DNA of 64,000 nucleotides, from assembly GCF_958295425.1 (NCBI RefSeq), contig NC_081148.1:11317466-11381465 (forward strand), read 5' to 3'. Positions 1-12,105 of this stretch are shown here, piece by piece. Below the pieces are notes generated by a model. It saw only the letters and a list, made by a program, of their open reading frames with translations. It ran no database searches and had not been told where the DNA came from. Position 1 is the stretch's first letter. Each line of letters begins with the position of its first letter. A program made the translations under genes and the position numbers. The DNA comes from Solea solea (lineage: Eukaryota; Chordata; Actinopteri; Pleuronectiformes; Soleidae).

Positions 1-108
1 GAGAAATGTAGGATCCATTGTTTTGTAGTGTCTCACTCATACACTTCAAAGTACCTCAGCCTCTACGCCACTGGATTTGACCATTTGAAAACCGTTGTCT
101 CTTGTGAC

Positions 109-710
109 TAAGGCTGCAACTAACGATTATTTGCATGATCGATTAATCTATCAATTATTCTCTCATAAAATGTCATCAAATGTAGAAAAATGTTGATGAG
201 TGTTTGTCAAACCTGGCAATTATGAAGTTCTCAAATGTCTTGTTTTTGTCCACAAACCAAAATCCATCAGTTTGAATGATTTCTTTGTTACGTGGAGCAA
301 ATAAACCAGAAAATACTCAAATTTAGAGCTGAAACGATTAATCGATTACTAAATTAATCGCCGACTATTTTGATAATCGATTCATCGGTTTGAAGCTTTT
401 TTCATGATTAAAACAAGATTTCTGATTGTTTAAGCTTCTTAAATATGAATATTTTCTTCATTTCTTTGCTCTGGATAACAAATAAATCATTCAAAGTCAA
501 TCATTTTGGTTCGTGGAGCAACCATTAATCGATTAATCGAGAAAATAATCGACAGATTAATCGATTATGAAAATAATAGTTAGTTGCAGCTCTACTCACA
601 TTTAAGAAGTTGGAAAATCACACAAACTTTGTTCAATTATGAAAAAACAACACTTAAACAGATGCATTGATTATCAAAATAGTTGATAACCCAAAATAGT
701 TTCAGCTCTA
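109..710 (-). repeat. hAT-like MITE, outer copy, split by a nested insertion
   Basis: The left end reads TAAGGCTGCAACTAACGATT and the right end reads AGTTTCAGCTCTA. These are the two termini of the repeat seen complete at 2591-2919 and 5589-5933, here in reverse orientation. Removing 324-594 plus one duplication brings together gaaaatactca and catttaagaag, which is contiguous in the reverse complement of the 5589 copy. Its own 8-bp flanks (101-108 and 711-718) match poorly, so this copy looks older than its insert. Confidence 0.75.
324..594 (+). repeat. hAT-like MITE, inner nested copy with 8-bp target duplication
   Basis: A 271-bp element begins TAGAGCTGAAACGATTAATC and ends TTAGTTGCAGCTCTA, so the ends are imperfect inverted repeats. 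It is flanked by CTCAAATT (316-323) and CTCACATT (595-602), a 7/8 match. An 8-bp duplication and TAGNGCTG-type ends are typical of hAT DNA transposons. There is no coding capacity, so it is non-autonomous. The interior has many copies of the AATCGATTA-like palindrome. Confidence 0.8.
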
Positions 711-2590
711 CTTACAGAAATGACACAATATTAAGTTGCTTTTACGATTGCTAATCGAGGGAGTGAACCGAAAAGACTTTAAAAGGGCCGTCCTCATTGA
801 CAACAACTAATCAGTGCATTGATGTGACAATTATCATCAGCTTTTAATCATTTCTCAGTGTGTATAGATAAATGTGGTCATCACTGCCAATAGGTGAGCG
901 GGACTGATTCATAAGTGCTGGAATTTGATGGTGCGCTATGATGTGCAGCGTTTGAGACTGTAGCCGCCTCATCTGCGATTATGTCAGAAAATGATATTCA
1001 TACGAAACACATCATTAGGTTAATGCCGCCTTAGTGAGGATGTAGCACATGTTCGTGCTACATCACAGAGCACAGAGGCTGCAGATTCTCATCTAGTGGT
1101 AACTACATTAGTGGCAAGATAAGACGCACCGAGGTCCGTTTGATTCCGCTCAGCGGGGGTGATCGATCACACTGCTTCACAGAAATGAATCAGGGGCAGG
1201 GTTGGGAAACACTGAAAATGTTCTGGGATTATATTGTATCGCAGTATATCTCATATATTAGCATATGAGTGTTTAAATGTATACATATAAAAAAACGTGT
1301 CTCTTTGGAAATTGAAATCACAATGATGTAGCAATATTAAAAGCGGTGCAGTTGTTTCACTATAGCATTACATGGCTTGCCCCGTCAGATACAATTGTAC
1401 CTTTTACACAACTCATTACAGTCACATGAGATCAAGTCCACTCTATATTTATGACTTCTGCTTGCACTGGTGAATCCTCGAGCTCCCCAATGAACCACAA
1501 GACATAAAAGAACTTCGTGTAAACCACTCAGCAGTTTACAGTAAACAGGCGTGGAGCTCCTGAGACCCACCTCGGCCTCTCGCACAGTTCTCCTCAGTAC
1601 ACTCCTGACGCTTTGCCCTACAGCCATTCGGTGTGTGGATGCACTGAGGCGCAGGCTGACTGTATTCTCCTATATGGCTTCACTGCTCAGTCTTACGTTT
1701 GAAATGTTAACACGCGTGCTGCCATTTCAGGGATTTGGGGGATGAAGTTTCCAGCAGGAGCAACTTTAAAAAGGTTTTTGTGTACATCACTGACACATTG
1801 CATAACAGTGTCTCCAAGGCACTGAGGACTGCAGAGTAAATATTATGATCCTCGAAGAAAGGAATGACAGAGACAAGGTGGCTCAGTGTGTATGCTATGA
1901 AATCCTAACACTAAACTCTGTCCATGCATTTCCATCAGGAAAAGACTTCACTTGGTCGCCGTCCTCAAGCTTCTTTGTGCGACCGTCTCTGTTGACTCCA
2001 TGACATACGAGTGCTACGGTATCAGTGAGTCATTCTCTTCTCCATCGCCCCCTCCTTCTACCGCTCTCTCCATCTCTCCTCTATCTCCTCCTCGGGGCTC
2101 CATAAACTGTCTAAGTCAACACAGTCAGAGACGGCGGATCTAACATGGCTGCTGGATGGGAAAGCAGGACCCAGAAATAGACTCTTCTATTGGCAAAGTT
2201 TTGTCTGAATCTGATGTTAAATTTGTCTTCTTTCTTTTTTTCAAAACTGGGTGAGAAGAGAAGAAAAAATTCTGTTCATGCTTGTTACTATTTCACTGGC
2301 CCTTTAATGATGACTAATGACCATTAATGTGTCATTAAGGTGATTAATGACCATTAATCATACCTTAAACACAAAAACACTTTATTAATGTGTATTGACA
2401 AAACATTTGCAGGCTCATCTAATACAATCCACACTCTTAGACGGCCTTTCTGGCTGGAAACTGAAGCTTGTAAACTTTTCACTATCTCAAACCAAAGATT
2501 TCCTAGAGAAAATCAGCGTTTTTAGCACGTGGTGAGACACGAACTGCTAGTCTGCTGCCGTACGGTAAGTTTGTGTCACTTCGATAAATC

Positions 2591-2919
2591 TAGAGCTGAA
2601 ACAATTACTCGATTATTAATCAATTGCTAAATTAATCGTCAACTTTTTCGATAATCGATTAATCAGTTTGAAGCTTTTTTCATTATTAAAACAAGATTTT
2701 TTTAATGTTTCAGCTTCTAAAATGTGAATTTTCTCTGGCTTCCTTGCTCCAGATAATAAAGAAATCATTATTTTGGTTTGTGGACAAAATAAGAACATCA
2801 TCATTTCCAGGTTTGACAAACACTGATCAACGTTTTCTGGCATTTTATGGACCAAGCGATTACTCGTGAAAATAAACGATTAATCGATTATGAAAATAAT
2901 CGTTATAGTTGCCGCTCTA
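2591..2919 (+). repeat. hAT-like MITE, complete copy
   Basis: About 329 bp, starting TAGAGCTGAAACAATTAC and ending ATAGTTGCCGCTCTA, of the same family as the copies at 109-710 and 5589-5933. The flanks GATAAATC and GATCAAAA share only 5 of 8 bases, as expected for an old insertion. No open reading frame of its own. Confidence 0.75.
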
Positions 2920-5588
2920 GATCAAAAAATTCCCCCAAAAAATTGTGAAAACACAAATGTTGGTGTTGTCACAAAGCAACAGTAGGCTAAATAAGCCGCT
3001 ACCTCCTTGACTTCTATGCTGCCGGCCTCTACAACTATCATTTGTTTTCCATTTATTTATTTTGCTCAATGAATCATCTGCTGCGACATGAGAATGCAAA
3101 ATATTATGTTAATTTCACTACAGAAGAGACAACATGACCTCTGCCGTTGGGCACAGGGAAAAAACTACATATATATATTTATTTATATATAATCTAATAT
3201 TGTCGACCCTATTAGAAGCAAATTTTGAACATCCTCTAAACACTGGTTGATTGCAACATTAAAATGGAGAAGTGTCAAATCTGGAGCTGTAAGTGTGAGC
3301 TGAGGCACATTAAAAGTTCTGAGCACCTGAGTAACGACACAATTCCTGCTCGACCCTAAACCCACCTGTCACCCTCTCATCCCCACTGCACACTGGGTTG
3401 CTGAGTCACAGAAAGACTCATCAGACTGTACCAAGAGTGAGGGGGTAATGGGTGAGGTGAAGTGGTGAAGGTGATTACAGGGTTGTGTAGTTGAGTGTGA
3501 GAGCATTTTAAGGCCTGAGCCGATGAGGGCCGCTCCAACAAAACAAAGTGGACAGGTCTGCGGGTCACGGATCCCACAGTGTCGCAACTCCAGAGTTCCC
3601 CTACCTAAATTGTTACCATGGTACCACAGCACTTAGCATCCACTTCCAGTTTCCTCCTCAGGCAGCAATGTGAGATTTTCTTGAGCGCAGCATGAGCAGG
3701 AGAATGAATAAGTAAAGACATTTCCCTCTGCTCCCTTATTACATTCGGCAAAACAGACTTTGCAGACATTCCGTATGGGATAATTCAATATACTGTACAG
3801 TGCCTGGCGGAGCGACGTGGCAGCGTGCACACAATAGCAGACGCAGACAAAGCAAAGAGGCACTCAGCTAAACGCTGCATCCTGATTCTGTGGCCTGACA
3901 TGTAACACCATTGTGACAAGGGCAGGGCGGCAGCATGTATCTGTAACGCTGCTGATATGCTTATGGAGCGGCAAAGCATTGTGGGAGCTCCAGCCATGCA
4001 AGGAATATAAATGTTACAGGGAGCGTGAAGCTAAATTGAACATGTGAAGGACGGGCCAGACGCGAGGATGACGCTGGGAGGTTCGGGATAAGGTGAGAGA
4101 GAGAAAGAGAAAGTAAAACTAAAGAAAGACTGAATTAATCGCATTTCTGAGCAGTCATAACCCCTTCCTCCTTCCATAACCTCCCCCATCTTTCTCTCTT
4201 CCTCTTTCTGTCTTCCTCCCTCTCTCTCGCTCTCCCCCCCTCTCATTGGGGCGCCAGGTCTTTGATCAGATGCTGAAGCTATAAACATTACCAGCTGGCC
4301 TTGTGCTCCGCATAAGAGGTCAAGCGAGTTGGGGGGGGGGGGGGGGGGGGCGAAGGGTGGGGGGATTTTTCAAGAGCAGTAACTCTACCCTCGGCGGCCA
4401 GCAGCAGCCACGGCAGACATCTGGGAGAACTTCTCCATTTCAGAGACACTCTGAATCAGCTAAAAACAAACCGCCCTCCGACAAACATAAACCCCATCAA
4501 ACACACCAGAGTAGACAATAAGGTCGTGTTCCTCTTTTTACAACCGAGTGGCAACACTTCAACCGTCTGCATTCTAGAGGGTAGCCACAGGTAGCTGTTT
4601 AATGTGCAGCAGAGAGAAAGCGACTGAATATTCCCCAGGTGACCTTTCAGCAGCTTGCATTCCAGATTGTGACTCATTCTGACATCACACGGTTAAATGT
4701 GGTCCAAGGGAAAGTGTTAACTATTCAACATAGTCGGAAACAAAGGGTTAAGGAGCCGAGAATAGGTGCACCGCGGCTGATATGCCGTGTCCTTGGAGTT
4801 AAAAATTGTGTTGAATTAATTTCCTTCTTCATGAAACATTTGTAAGAAAGGAAAAAAACTATCTTTGCAATCAGAGTTGTGCAATCTTTACATCCAGCTC
4901 TCTGGTAGCTTGTAGTCTTCATTGAAAGCGTGTCATGTATTTACTGGGGAAGGTTACCCTATTAGTTTTAATTACCATGGTAACCGCTGTTGATAACCAC
5001 AGTGTGGAAAACCTGCGAGATAAGCGTTGCGCGTTTGTTTGCTATGAAGTTAAGACATGGTGGAGTGAGGGTGTGAGAGCAGCTGTCCTCGGGCATTTTT
5101 CCCCCTTCTAAGAGGACAAAATCTGATCAAATCCACAACTGAGGGTAAATTAACCTTAAGCTTCAGTTCATGACGTATGTCAAGTTTTCTCTGTCCAACT
5201 TACTCTTATTATCTAACCTATGTAAGGTTTTGTAAGTGCGATTATAAACATTACACAGTTCTTTTAAAACTGTATTTAATGTTCATTTTGCTCAGTTTTA
5301 TACATACTTTTCACTAACTGTAATGTCTGCAGTGTTTTGATAAGGTTTTGGATTATGATTCATTTTAATATATAATAAACCTATTTAAATATAAATGTCG
5401 GTGAAAATATTTCAATTTATTAGTAGATCAGTGTTTTTTTATATACCGATAACCGTTGTTACAAAGTTAATCCTAGTTTTAGGGCCAGGTCATATTTATG
5501 CATCACACAGCCCTAGCACATCCGTGGAGAGTGACTTCACGTTTCCACATGTGCGTACGAGATGCCCGCAGTTCCCTTCAGACTTGAC

Positions 5589-5933
5589 TAGAGCTGAAAC
5601 AACTGATCAATGCATCGATTATTAATCGATTACTAAATTAATCGACAACTATTTTGACAATCGATTAATCGCTTCAAAGCTTTTTTCATGATTAAAGCGA
5701 AAGATTTCCGATTGTTTAAGCTTCTTAAATGTGAGTATTTTCATCATTTCTTTGCTCTGGATAACAAAGAAATCATTAAAAGTTAATCAGTTTGGTTTGT
5801 GGACAAAAAAAAGACATTTGAGAAATCATCATTTCCAGGTTTGATGAACACCGATTATTTTTTAAGGTTTTCTGACATTTTCTGACAAGGACCAAACGAT
5901 TAATCAAGAAAATAATCGATAGATGCAGCTCTA
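5589..5933 (+). repeat. hAT-like MITE, complete copy with 8-bp target duplication
   Basis: About 345 bp, starting TAGAGCTGAAACAACTGATC and ending ATAGATGCAGCTCTA. The flanks are GACTTGAC (5581-5588) and TACTTGAC (5934-5941), a 7/8 match. This is the best full-length copy and serves as the reference for reading the nested pair at 109-710. Confidence 0.8.
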
Positions 5934-6044
5934 TACTTGACCCTTATACTTGAGGGTCTGCATTATTGTAGCATTCCATGCATGCATCCACTCCATTCCA
6001 ATTGTGGCAATTTCTCTCAAGGAGCTCACCCTCAATTGTATTTC

Positions 6045-6130
6045 CTTGTAGTCGTTGAGTCCTGAGCTGTACAAGTGTGGATACAGGTAGACTTCTTTAT
6101 ATAACCTCAAGCAACGTTCCATTGTTACCA
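6045..6130 (+). repeat. Unnamed interspersed repeat, copy 1
   Basis: The segment running from gttgagtcctgagctgtaca to aacctcaagcaacgttccat and gttacca is matched, with substitutions, by 14651-14742. I do not recognise the family. Confidence 0.5.
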
Positions 6131-7022
6131 CCTTGTTTGACAGACACGACTGGGTCAAATTCCTGTCCTGAGACTGAGAGAACTACTGTATGTTCCTGAG
6201 CAAGCACTCTAGATCTCAAACTTTGGGTTGCAACCATTACTGGGGGTCACCAGCCAGCAAGTTCAAGACCAACCAGAAACAGAACAGCTGGGAATCAAAA
6301 TGCAGGGACAGAGGTGCAGGCCTAAGCCTGATTGGTTTGGTGGGTTTCAAGGGTTGAGAAGCACTGCTTCAGATCAGGGTTAGCTATTATACGAATACTG
6401 TTTAACAGATATTTTAGGAAAAATGTTTCACGGACAGGCTTCGTTACACAACATCGCTGGAAAAACACTGTATTTCATTGTCGAGTTTCATCTGCAGGGT
6501 CATAAAATACTCAGAATGTGGAATGGCTGCTCTCCATCCTGAGCTCCTGTCCTCGGATGAGTACAAACAGACACACTTGTTTTATGCGACAGATGACCAC
6601 AGGCTCACTCCCACTCTGAAACTCTCCGACATGTGTTTTATCACATTTCTTGTCCAGGAGTCATAACGCATTTTGTTTTCCACAAGTCGACAAGAGGTTT
6701 TGTTCCAGAGGAATGGATTTTTAAAAAAAAAGTTATACTTCTGTTCCAGCCCAGTTTGAAAAGTAACGGTCCTCACGGGATAGCAGCACCATAGCTTTGG
6801 TAACACTAAGGTGAAGGTGAAGCTCAGAGACAGCTTCGTACTCTGCTAATTACGTATTTAATAACTTTATCCGAAAACACAAAAGACGGAAGGTAAAAAA
6901 CCGACATTGTAGTTTGCTTAATTAACACATTCTTAATTAAATCTGTGCTGGCGCTGAGCAGTTAATCATTACCATCGCAATCAGTAAAATTAGACTGTAT
7001 CTTTAAGTGTAACACTGTGTGA

Positions 7023-7024
<2 letters not shown>

Positions 7025-7069
<45 letters not shown>
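7025..7069. repeat. (GT)n microsatellite
   Basis: Uninterrupted run of about 22 GT units. Confidence 0.98.
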
Positions 7070-7073
<4 letters not shown>

Positions 7074-7491
7074 TTTAACTATTGCCCACTGAATGGCACA
7101 TTGTAAAGAGAAAGCCCAGGCATTAGGCAGCCCTATTAACAAACCTGTGACATCACTACTGAACATAGGAGCCCTGTTCTCCACATAATACATCTATTGA
7201 AACCCCTTCACTGCCATAACTGTCCATGGCACACCAGACTCTGGCAATAAACCCACGAGCAAAAAAACCATCACCTGTTGCAGCTTAGTGTCTGGCGTTA
7301 ATGTGAAGCCTGTGGGCGTGAAAGGAGGCAATGTCGGGTAGTTACTGGTCCCAGGAGTGCGTTGTGAGACGGAGACAGAGATAGAACGGGGGGGACAGGA
7401 GGTGGGAGACAGTATGTGTATGTGTCTGTCCTTGACATGCTTGGCACCTGGCCAGAGTGAAAAAAAAAAACAAAAAAAAAACACACTGTAC

Positions 7492-8039
7492 CTGACCAGC
7501 TGTGTCATACAGTCCCAACAGGTACTGCTTTCCACCGACGTTGACACTCACTGCAAGAAAATGACAAATGAGCAGTTGAGAGGAGGAAGGACAGAGAATG
7601 AGGGTGGGGTGGAAGCAAGAAGAGGGAGGGTGGACCAGGGTCCCCCAGTCTCTCTCTCTCTCTCTCTCTGCTATGAAGCAGGCAAACAAGTGGTTTTGAT
7701 TATAGCAACAGATGCAAGCCAATGCAGTTGGAGGAAGAAGAAGCAGAGGAAATGGGGGGAATTCACTCAAGCATTTTCTCTTTGTGTCGTTTATTCCGAG
7801 AAATCATTGCAGAACACAAGAGTAGTAACAGTTTCAACACTTCACGGTTTATTATTTGACACTCTCAAAATAAAGGAAAGAGGAAGTGCAAGCATACCTG
7901 CATAATGATCAAAGACTGTGGGCACATACTCCTCGGGGAAGGCGTCGTTGGCATAGCTCATTAAAAGACACGTTTTGCCCACTGCACCGTCTCCGACCAC
8001 GACGCATTTTAACATTATGGTACCGGTTCCGTTAGCCAT
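7492..8039 (-). CDS. rhoq: rhoq (TC10-like Rho GTPase), first two coding exons
   Basis: Coding exons are complement 7898-8039 (47 codons plus 1 nt) and 7492-7550 (TG plus 19 codons). The 347-bp intron has donor gtatgc and acceptor cttgcag. The start [18 protein letters not shown] is followed by the P-loop GDGAVGKT, switch I ([10 protein letters not shown]), then [20 protein letters not shown]. The exon break after DTAGQ is the usual place in Cdc42/TC10 genes. The short amino terminus before [10 protein letters not shown] resembles mammalian RHOQ (MAHGPGALMLK) rather than the longer RHOJ leader. The family cycles between GTP and GDP at the plasma membrane and controls actin, filopodia and insulin-driven GLUT4 traffic. 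Residues from switch II to the CAAX box are not found in the remaining 7.4 kb to the left, so the model is partial. RHOJ is the main alternative. Confidence 0.88.
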
Positions 8040-8560
8040 GATCCCGACCTGACCGTCCTCATCATCCCTACCAGTCCCCTTCGCCTTGTGGTCCTGACCC
8101 CCTCCTGCTGTTGCTGCTGCTGCTGCTGCTGGGCGGTGATCCCCGTGCGGCGGGCATCAGCAGCGTCGGAGGCGGACTGCGCGGCGCTCGGAGACGAGCT
8201 GGAACTGCATCCTTTTCCTCCTCCTCTTCCACACCACCAGCGGCTACGTTACTCCCAAATTTGGCCCTGAAGGAGTTCCCGTCTCACAGCTGATAAAACT
8301 AAGAGGAACCTTCAGTCATATGATGACGGTGTTCACGCGCTTTCCCCACGACCAAGAAACGGCCGGGAAGTTCCGCCGTGGTGTTACCGGTCTCTGGTGC
8401 CCGCTCCCCGGCGGTGTGTCCCCACGCCTGTGCTCCTCCGACTGCCCGGTGTACAGCGCTGCTGCTACCGCTACTGCTGTGTGCTGCTGCTGCTGCTGGT
8501 GAACAAGGTGGGTGCACTGGGAGAGGGCGGAGTTTGGGTTTGAAACTAAGGGACTCTGTA
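8040..8560 (-). promoter_or_regulatory. GC-rich rhoq leader and probable promoter with CTG/CAG tracts
   Basis: Directly upstream of the rhoq ATG, the base composition becomes GC- and CpG-rich, unlike the AT-rich surroundings. Two triplet runs lie here: CTG units at 8105-8131 with one TTG interruption, and five CTG units at 8483-8497, read as CAG on the rhoq sense strand. No TATA box is evident, which fits a CpG-island promoter. The transcription start is not defined by the sequence. Confidence 0.55.
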
Positions 8561-8784
8561 TAAAGTACACTCCGCCTGGTGGAAGAGTGTGGACTGAAGA
8601 CAATGAGTATTAGGAAGATATTTGAGAACAGGAATTATCCATCTCTATCCAACTCCATGGGACAACTTGTTAATATAAAGACCAATTGAACATATTGCCC
8701 ACAAGTGTGTTTGTATAAATGTACAACCGTTTAAAAAAATAATCTTGTTTTTAGCCTTAGATTGAGCCCTGTATGTGTACATTA

Positions 8785-8850
8785 TGCAAGGGCCTTGCTT
8801 TAAGGAGTCCGTCATCTTGAACTTTATTGTATCGAACACCAGTGTACACC
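8785..8850 (+). repeat. Unnamed interspersed repeat, probable copy
   Basis: The stretch gcaagggccttgctttaa followed by ccgtcatcttgaac resembles the segments at 30611-30680 and 48123-48185, which share aggcaaggg..tgct and a downstream ctatagcag block. Similarity is moderate and judged by eye. Confidence 0.35.
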
Positions 8851-9249
8851 AGTGTAGTTCCCTAGAGTGCTGGGGAAGTGTTGCATGAGGGCTGTGGTGC
8901 TGGAAGTGACGTACCAAGGGCCGGCTGGCAACTATTCCCCAAGATAGAAGTCCCAAAGTTTTCACTACAATAGAAGATTTTGAGAGAAATCTCAGAAAAG
9001 TGGAAGAAGAAACAAAAACTATGTCATGTACAAGAAACAAACTAAATTTCGGGAAAAGAGCACCCCAGGGTTTAAGGTTAGGCAAGTAAAAAAAAAAAAC
9101 GTCTCGGTAAAGGCTATATTTCGTAGTTCAGCCCTTGGGCCTGCGCACTACGGCCCTCAGTACGTCACCTCCGGCATCACAGCCCTCTGAAAAATCACTG
9201 ACCCTCGGGAAGGGAGGGATAAGAGGAGTTTGTTGGTCTTGGCAGTCAC

Positions 9250-9640
9250 AACATGAGCGGTCACTCAGTATGTTTACATGCACAGTTTAACCGAGCGAAG
9301 GTCATAGTCCGACTAAGACTGGCAATCGGACAATTTGCACAGTCCGAGTATACATGCAGAGAAAATCGATTTATTGGCCGTGTACGTCTGACTCCGTCTC
9401 CTTCTACTTCCGGGTCAAAGACCGGGGAGGAAGTTTTTCTTGCATACGCAGAACGCCAAGTCCAATTCCAGTCCGACTAAGCGTATACATGCAGGAGTAA
9501 TCGGACTATGAATCGTATTATCCAAGTACGACTAAGACTAGCTCGATTTAGTCGGACTAATGTGTTGTCATGGCATTAAGAAAACAGAATTATTGTATTA
9601 GACCGACTAAAACCGGACTGATTCTTACAGAATGGACCTT
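9250..9640 (+). repeat. Interspersed repeat with recurrent tccgacta/tagtcgga motifs
   Basis: The motif tccgacta or its complement occurs at least five times, in both orientations, between about 9306 and 9620. The phrase tatacatgcag is repeated at about 9350 and 9484. This looks like a degenerate mobile element or tandemly structured repeat. It has no coding potential that I can see, and I cannot name the family. Confidence 0.5.
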
Positions 9641-10369
9641 TAATTTTGTGATTTTCCTCACCGTGATGCAAGCTAGATATCATTTTAAAGTCACTCACAA
9701 TTTATATTTGTATTCCTGGGCCTATACATCGAGCCAGCTGCAAGTCTCACTCAGTCCCAAAGTAAAGACAAATGTAATATGATCCTAATTTTGGCTAGAC
9801 GTGCATCTGTCCAACCATAGAGTCTTTCAGCATAACATATGAGAATATACCCCACCTGTTTGTTTAGATACCAGAATGTTGTAACTCAAGTCAGACTCCA
9901 AGTTCTAAATTTAGGGAACTCTGTTTGCTTTTCACATGACTTTGTACTTGAGGACATTAACAGATGATCCACTCTTCCTGTGCTGCTGTGCTCTCAGTGT
10001 GTGTGTGTGTGAATGGGACAGATGAGATATGGGAGTGGGGAGCTGCAGATGGAGAAGCCACAGGAGAAGGTATGTGTTTATGAAAGAAGGAGGGTGGGGT
10101 ACAGAGGTATGACCTCTGTAGAGCACTTAGCCAGGTGTGGGCTGTCTTCTTGAATTAGGCCACTTATAACCATTTTAATAAAGCACGCCTTTCTACAAAC
10201 AGGGTGGGAATGAGTCAGCAGATGCCAGATCATATCTCTTCCTGACTTTGTCGCCCTGCCCTCAAGGCCAAATGTTCTTATAGTGTAAGTTGGAAAAGCC
10301 AAAACCATCAGTTGATCCCAAAGTCACCGATTATTAGTTTACAGAAACAATCTTCATATTATTAGTCTT

Positions 10370-10376
10370 CTTTCTT

Positions 10377-10450
<74 letters not shown>

Positions 10451-10476
10451 CATCCATCCATCCATCTATCTATCTA
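10370..10476. repeat. (TCTA)n / (TCCA)n microsatellite
   Basis: About 25 tetranucleotide units, mostly TCTA, with a short block of CATC/CCAT variants near 10450. Confidence 0.97.
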
Positions 10477-11879
10477 TCCACAATCAGCATCTTCGTACAA
10501 ACCAAGCTCTTGTTTTGAAAATAAGTTTGGTCAGTTGTGTTTTCATGTAAATGGTATTCTTCAAACCCCAGGTATATTGAAATTCCGTTGGGAGCCACAG
10601 GATTTATGGCAGTCATAGCATTATATTTTCTTAAAAAATGTTGCCTAATACTTGCTGGACTTTGCAGGACTTTGTTTATAAATGCGTTGTCATGAAAGTG
10701 TTTGTGTTCCTGTACAAAGATAAACTCAAATAAAGGCCAAAGACAGCGAGACATCATATGTGTAAACCTTTTTCCTCTCTAATCTTGCTTTTTTTGTGTG
10801 TTTTACAGTTGAAACTGGACTCTGTGCCCCCTCTACAGATTGATCTCCTCCTGGTTGATGGTCCCTAGACGTCTGTGATGTGTCCAATCGGCTCTTGGGG
10901 GCGGAGTTGAGGATTCTCCTGCTGTCATCACATTTGACAGCTGCTGCAGCAGCTCACATGACCAAACAACAATTACCTCATACATGTAGTACTCCTGCTG
11001 AAGGTGTTGCACTGGCTCTCTGCTCTGGGCTGGGCAGGCAGGCGATGAGGTTGGGAGGGAAGGAGGGAGGGAGGGAGGGGGATGACTAACCTCAGCCCGC
11101 TGAGATTATCTCTGATGGATGCACCTGACACCCATGCTAAGACTCCTGACATCAGCCACTGTCATGTTACACCATAAAATATCGTCTTAAATGTCAACAT
11201 GGGACTGAGTAAGCTGTAGTTAGTACATTCTGTCAACCACCAGTCACTTTATAAGTTACACTTGTTCAATCAGCCAATTGAAATGGATTTAGTTATTTAG
11301 ATATGGTCACGACAAGGTTGAAACTGCTGATTTTCACGTATTACTATCACAAGGAGAGTGATCAGACAAAAAGATATCCAGTGAGCAGCAATTCTCTGGG
11401 CAAAAATGTCATGTCAGAGTTCAGCAAATGGCCAGACTCGTTTGAAATAATAGAATCAGTAACCACAGCCATAGTATACAGAAGTACAGTATGCAGAAGA
11501 TGGGCCACAGCAACAGAAGACCACACCAAGTGCCACTCCTGTCCTGTGTGCCTCATACAGTGGCTGGTGAGTTTGGGATATTCACTCAAGCAAAAAGCAG
11601 CAAAAACAGTTAAGACCGAAAAGCAAAATTAGACAACACAAGACAAGCGAGGGTTAAAGAAAGGTAAAACAGAAAAAGAACTATAGGTTATGGATATTAT
11701 ATACATGGAATGAAGGCTAGAGAATATTGCACGTTGCAGGTAGATGCATAAATAAATCCAGTGAAGAGTAAAGAATATAAATATTCTAACTATTGCACAG
11801 GATAAATGCACTGGTGTACAGGCAGTAAGCACAAGATGGTGGAGGTAGTAGTGGTGGAGCAGTGCAAGTAAAGCTTGTT

Positions 11880-12105
11880 AGAGTGTTACATTGTACAGTC
11901 TGACAGCAGTCGGGATGAATGACCGGTGGCACCGTCCCACCTTGCACCGTGGGTGCAGCAGTCTGTTGCTGAAGGAGCTGCTTAGAGGCCCCAACAGTCT
12001 CATGCAGAGGGTGAGAGGGGTTGTCCATGATTGATGTCAGCTTGGCCAACATCCTCCTCTCACCCATCTCCTCAATGGAGTCCAGATTTTGTCCTCTGGT
12101 GTCCA
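11880..12105 (-). mobile_element. 3' end remnant of a LINE reverse transcriptase
   Basis: The minus strand encodes a short stretch including RRMLAKLTSIMDNPSHPLHE, followed by conserved Val/Pro-rich residues. The SIMDNPSHPLH phrase is typical of the extreme carboxyl end of non-LTR retrotransposon polymerases in fish. The stretch is truncated at the 5' side, and nothing resembling the palm domain is present nearby, so it is a dead fragment. Confidence 0.5.

Larger units (their letters stand above)
1..7491. other. Non-coding left flank: rhoq intron or downstream DNA
   Basis: I find no convincing exon here. The third rhoq exon, which should encode the residues after DTAGQ (switch II, normally EDYDRLRPLSYP-like), was looked for on the minus strand and not seen, so this stretch is best read as rhoq intron 2. 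It is AT-rich, with the hAT-like MITEs listed separately, a 20-base G run at about 4331-4350, and purine/pyrimidine-rich DNA at 4090-4250. Open frames here are short and resemble no family I know. Confidence 0.6.

Noticed and set aside
7194..7905. Long open frames on both strands around rhoq exon 2
   Set aside because: They arise from low-complexity CT/GA sequence; only the 59-base exon inside is supported by splice sites and homology.
10470..10757. Minus-strand open frame of 95 codons
   Set aside because: It starts in a tetranucleotide array, has no recognised motif, and its codon use looks random.
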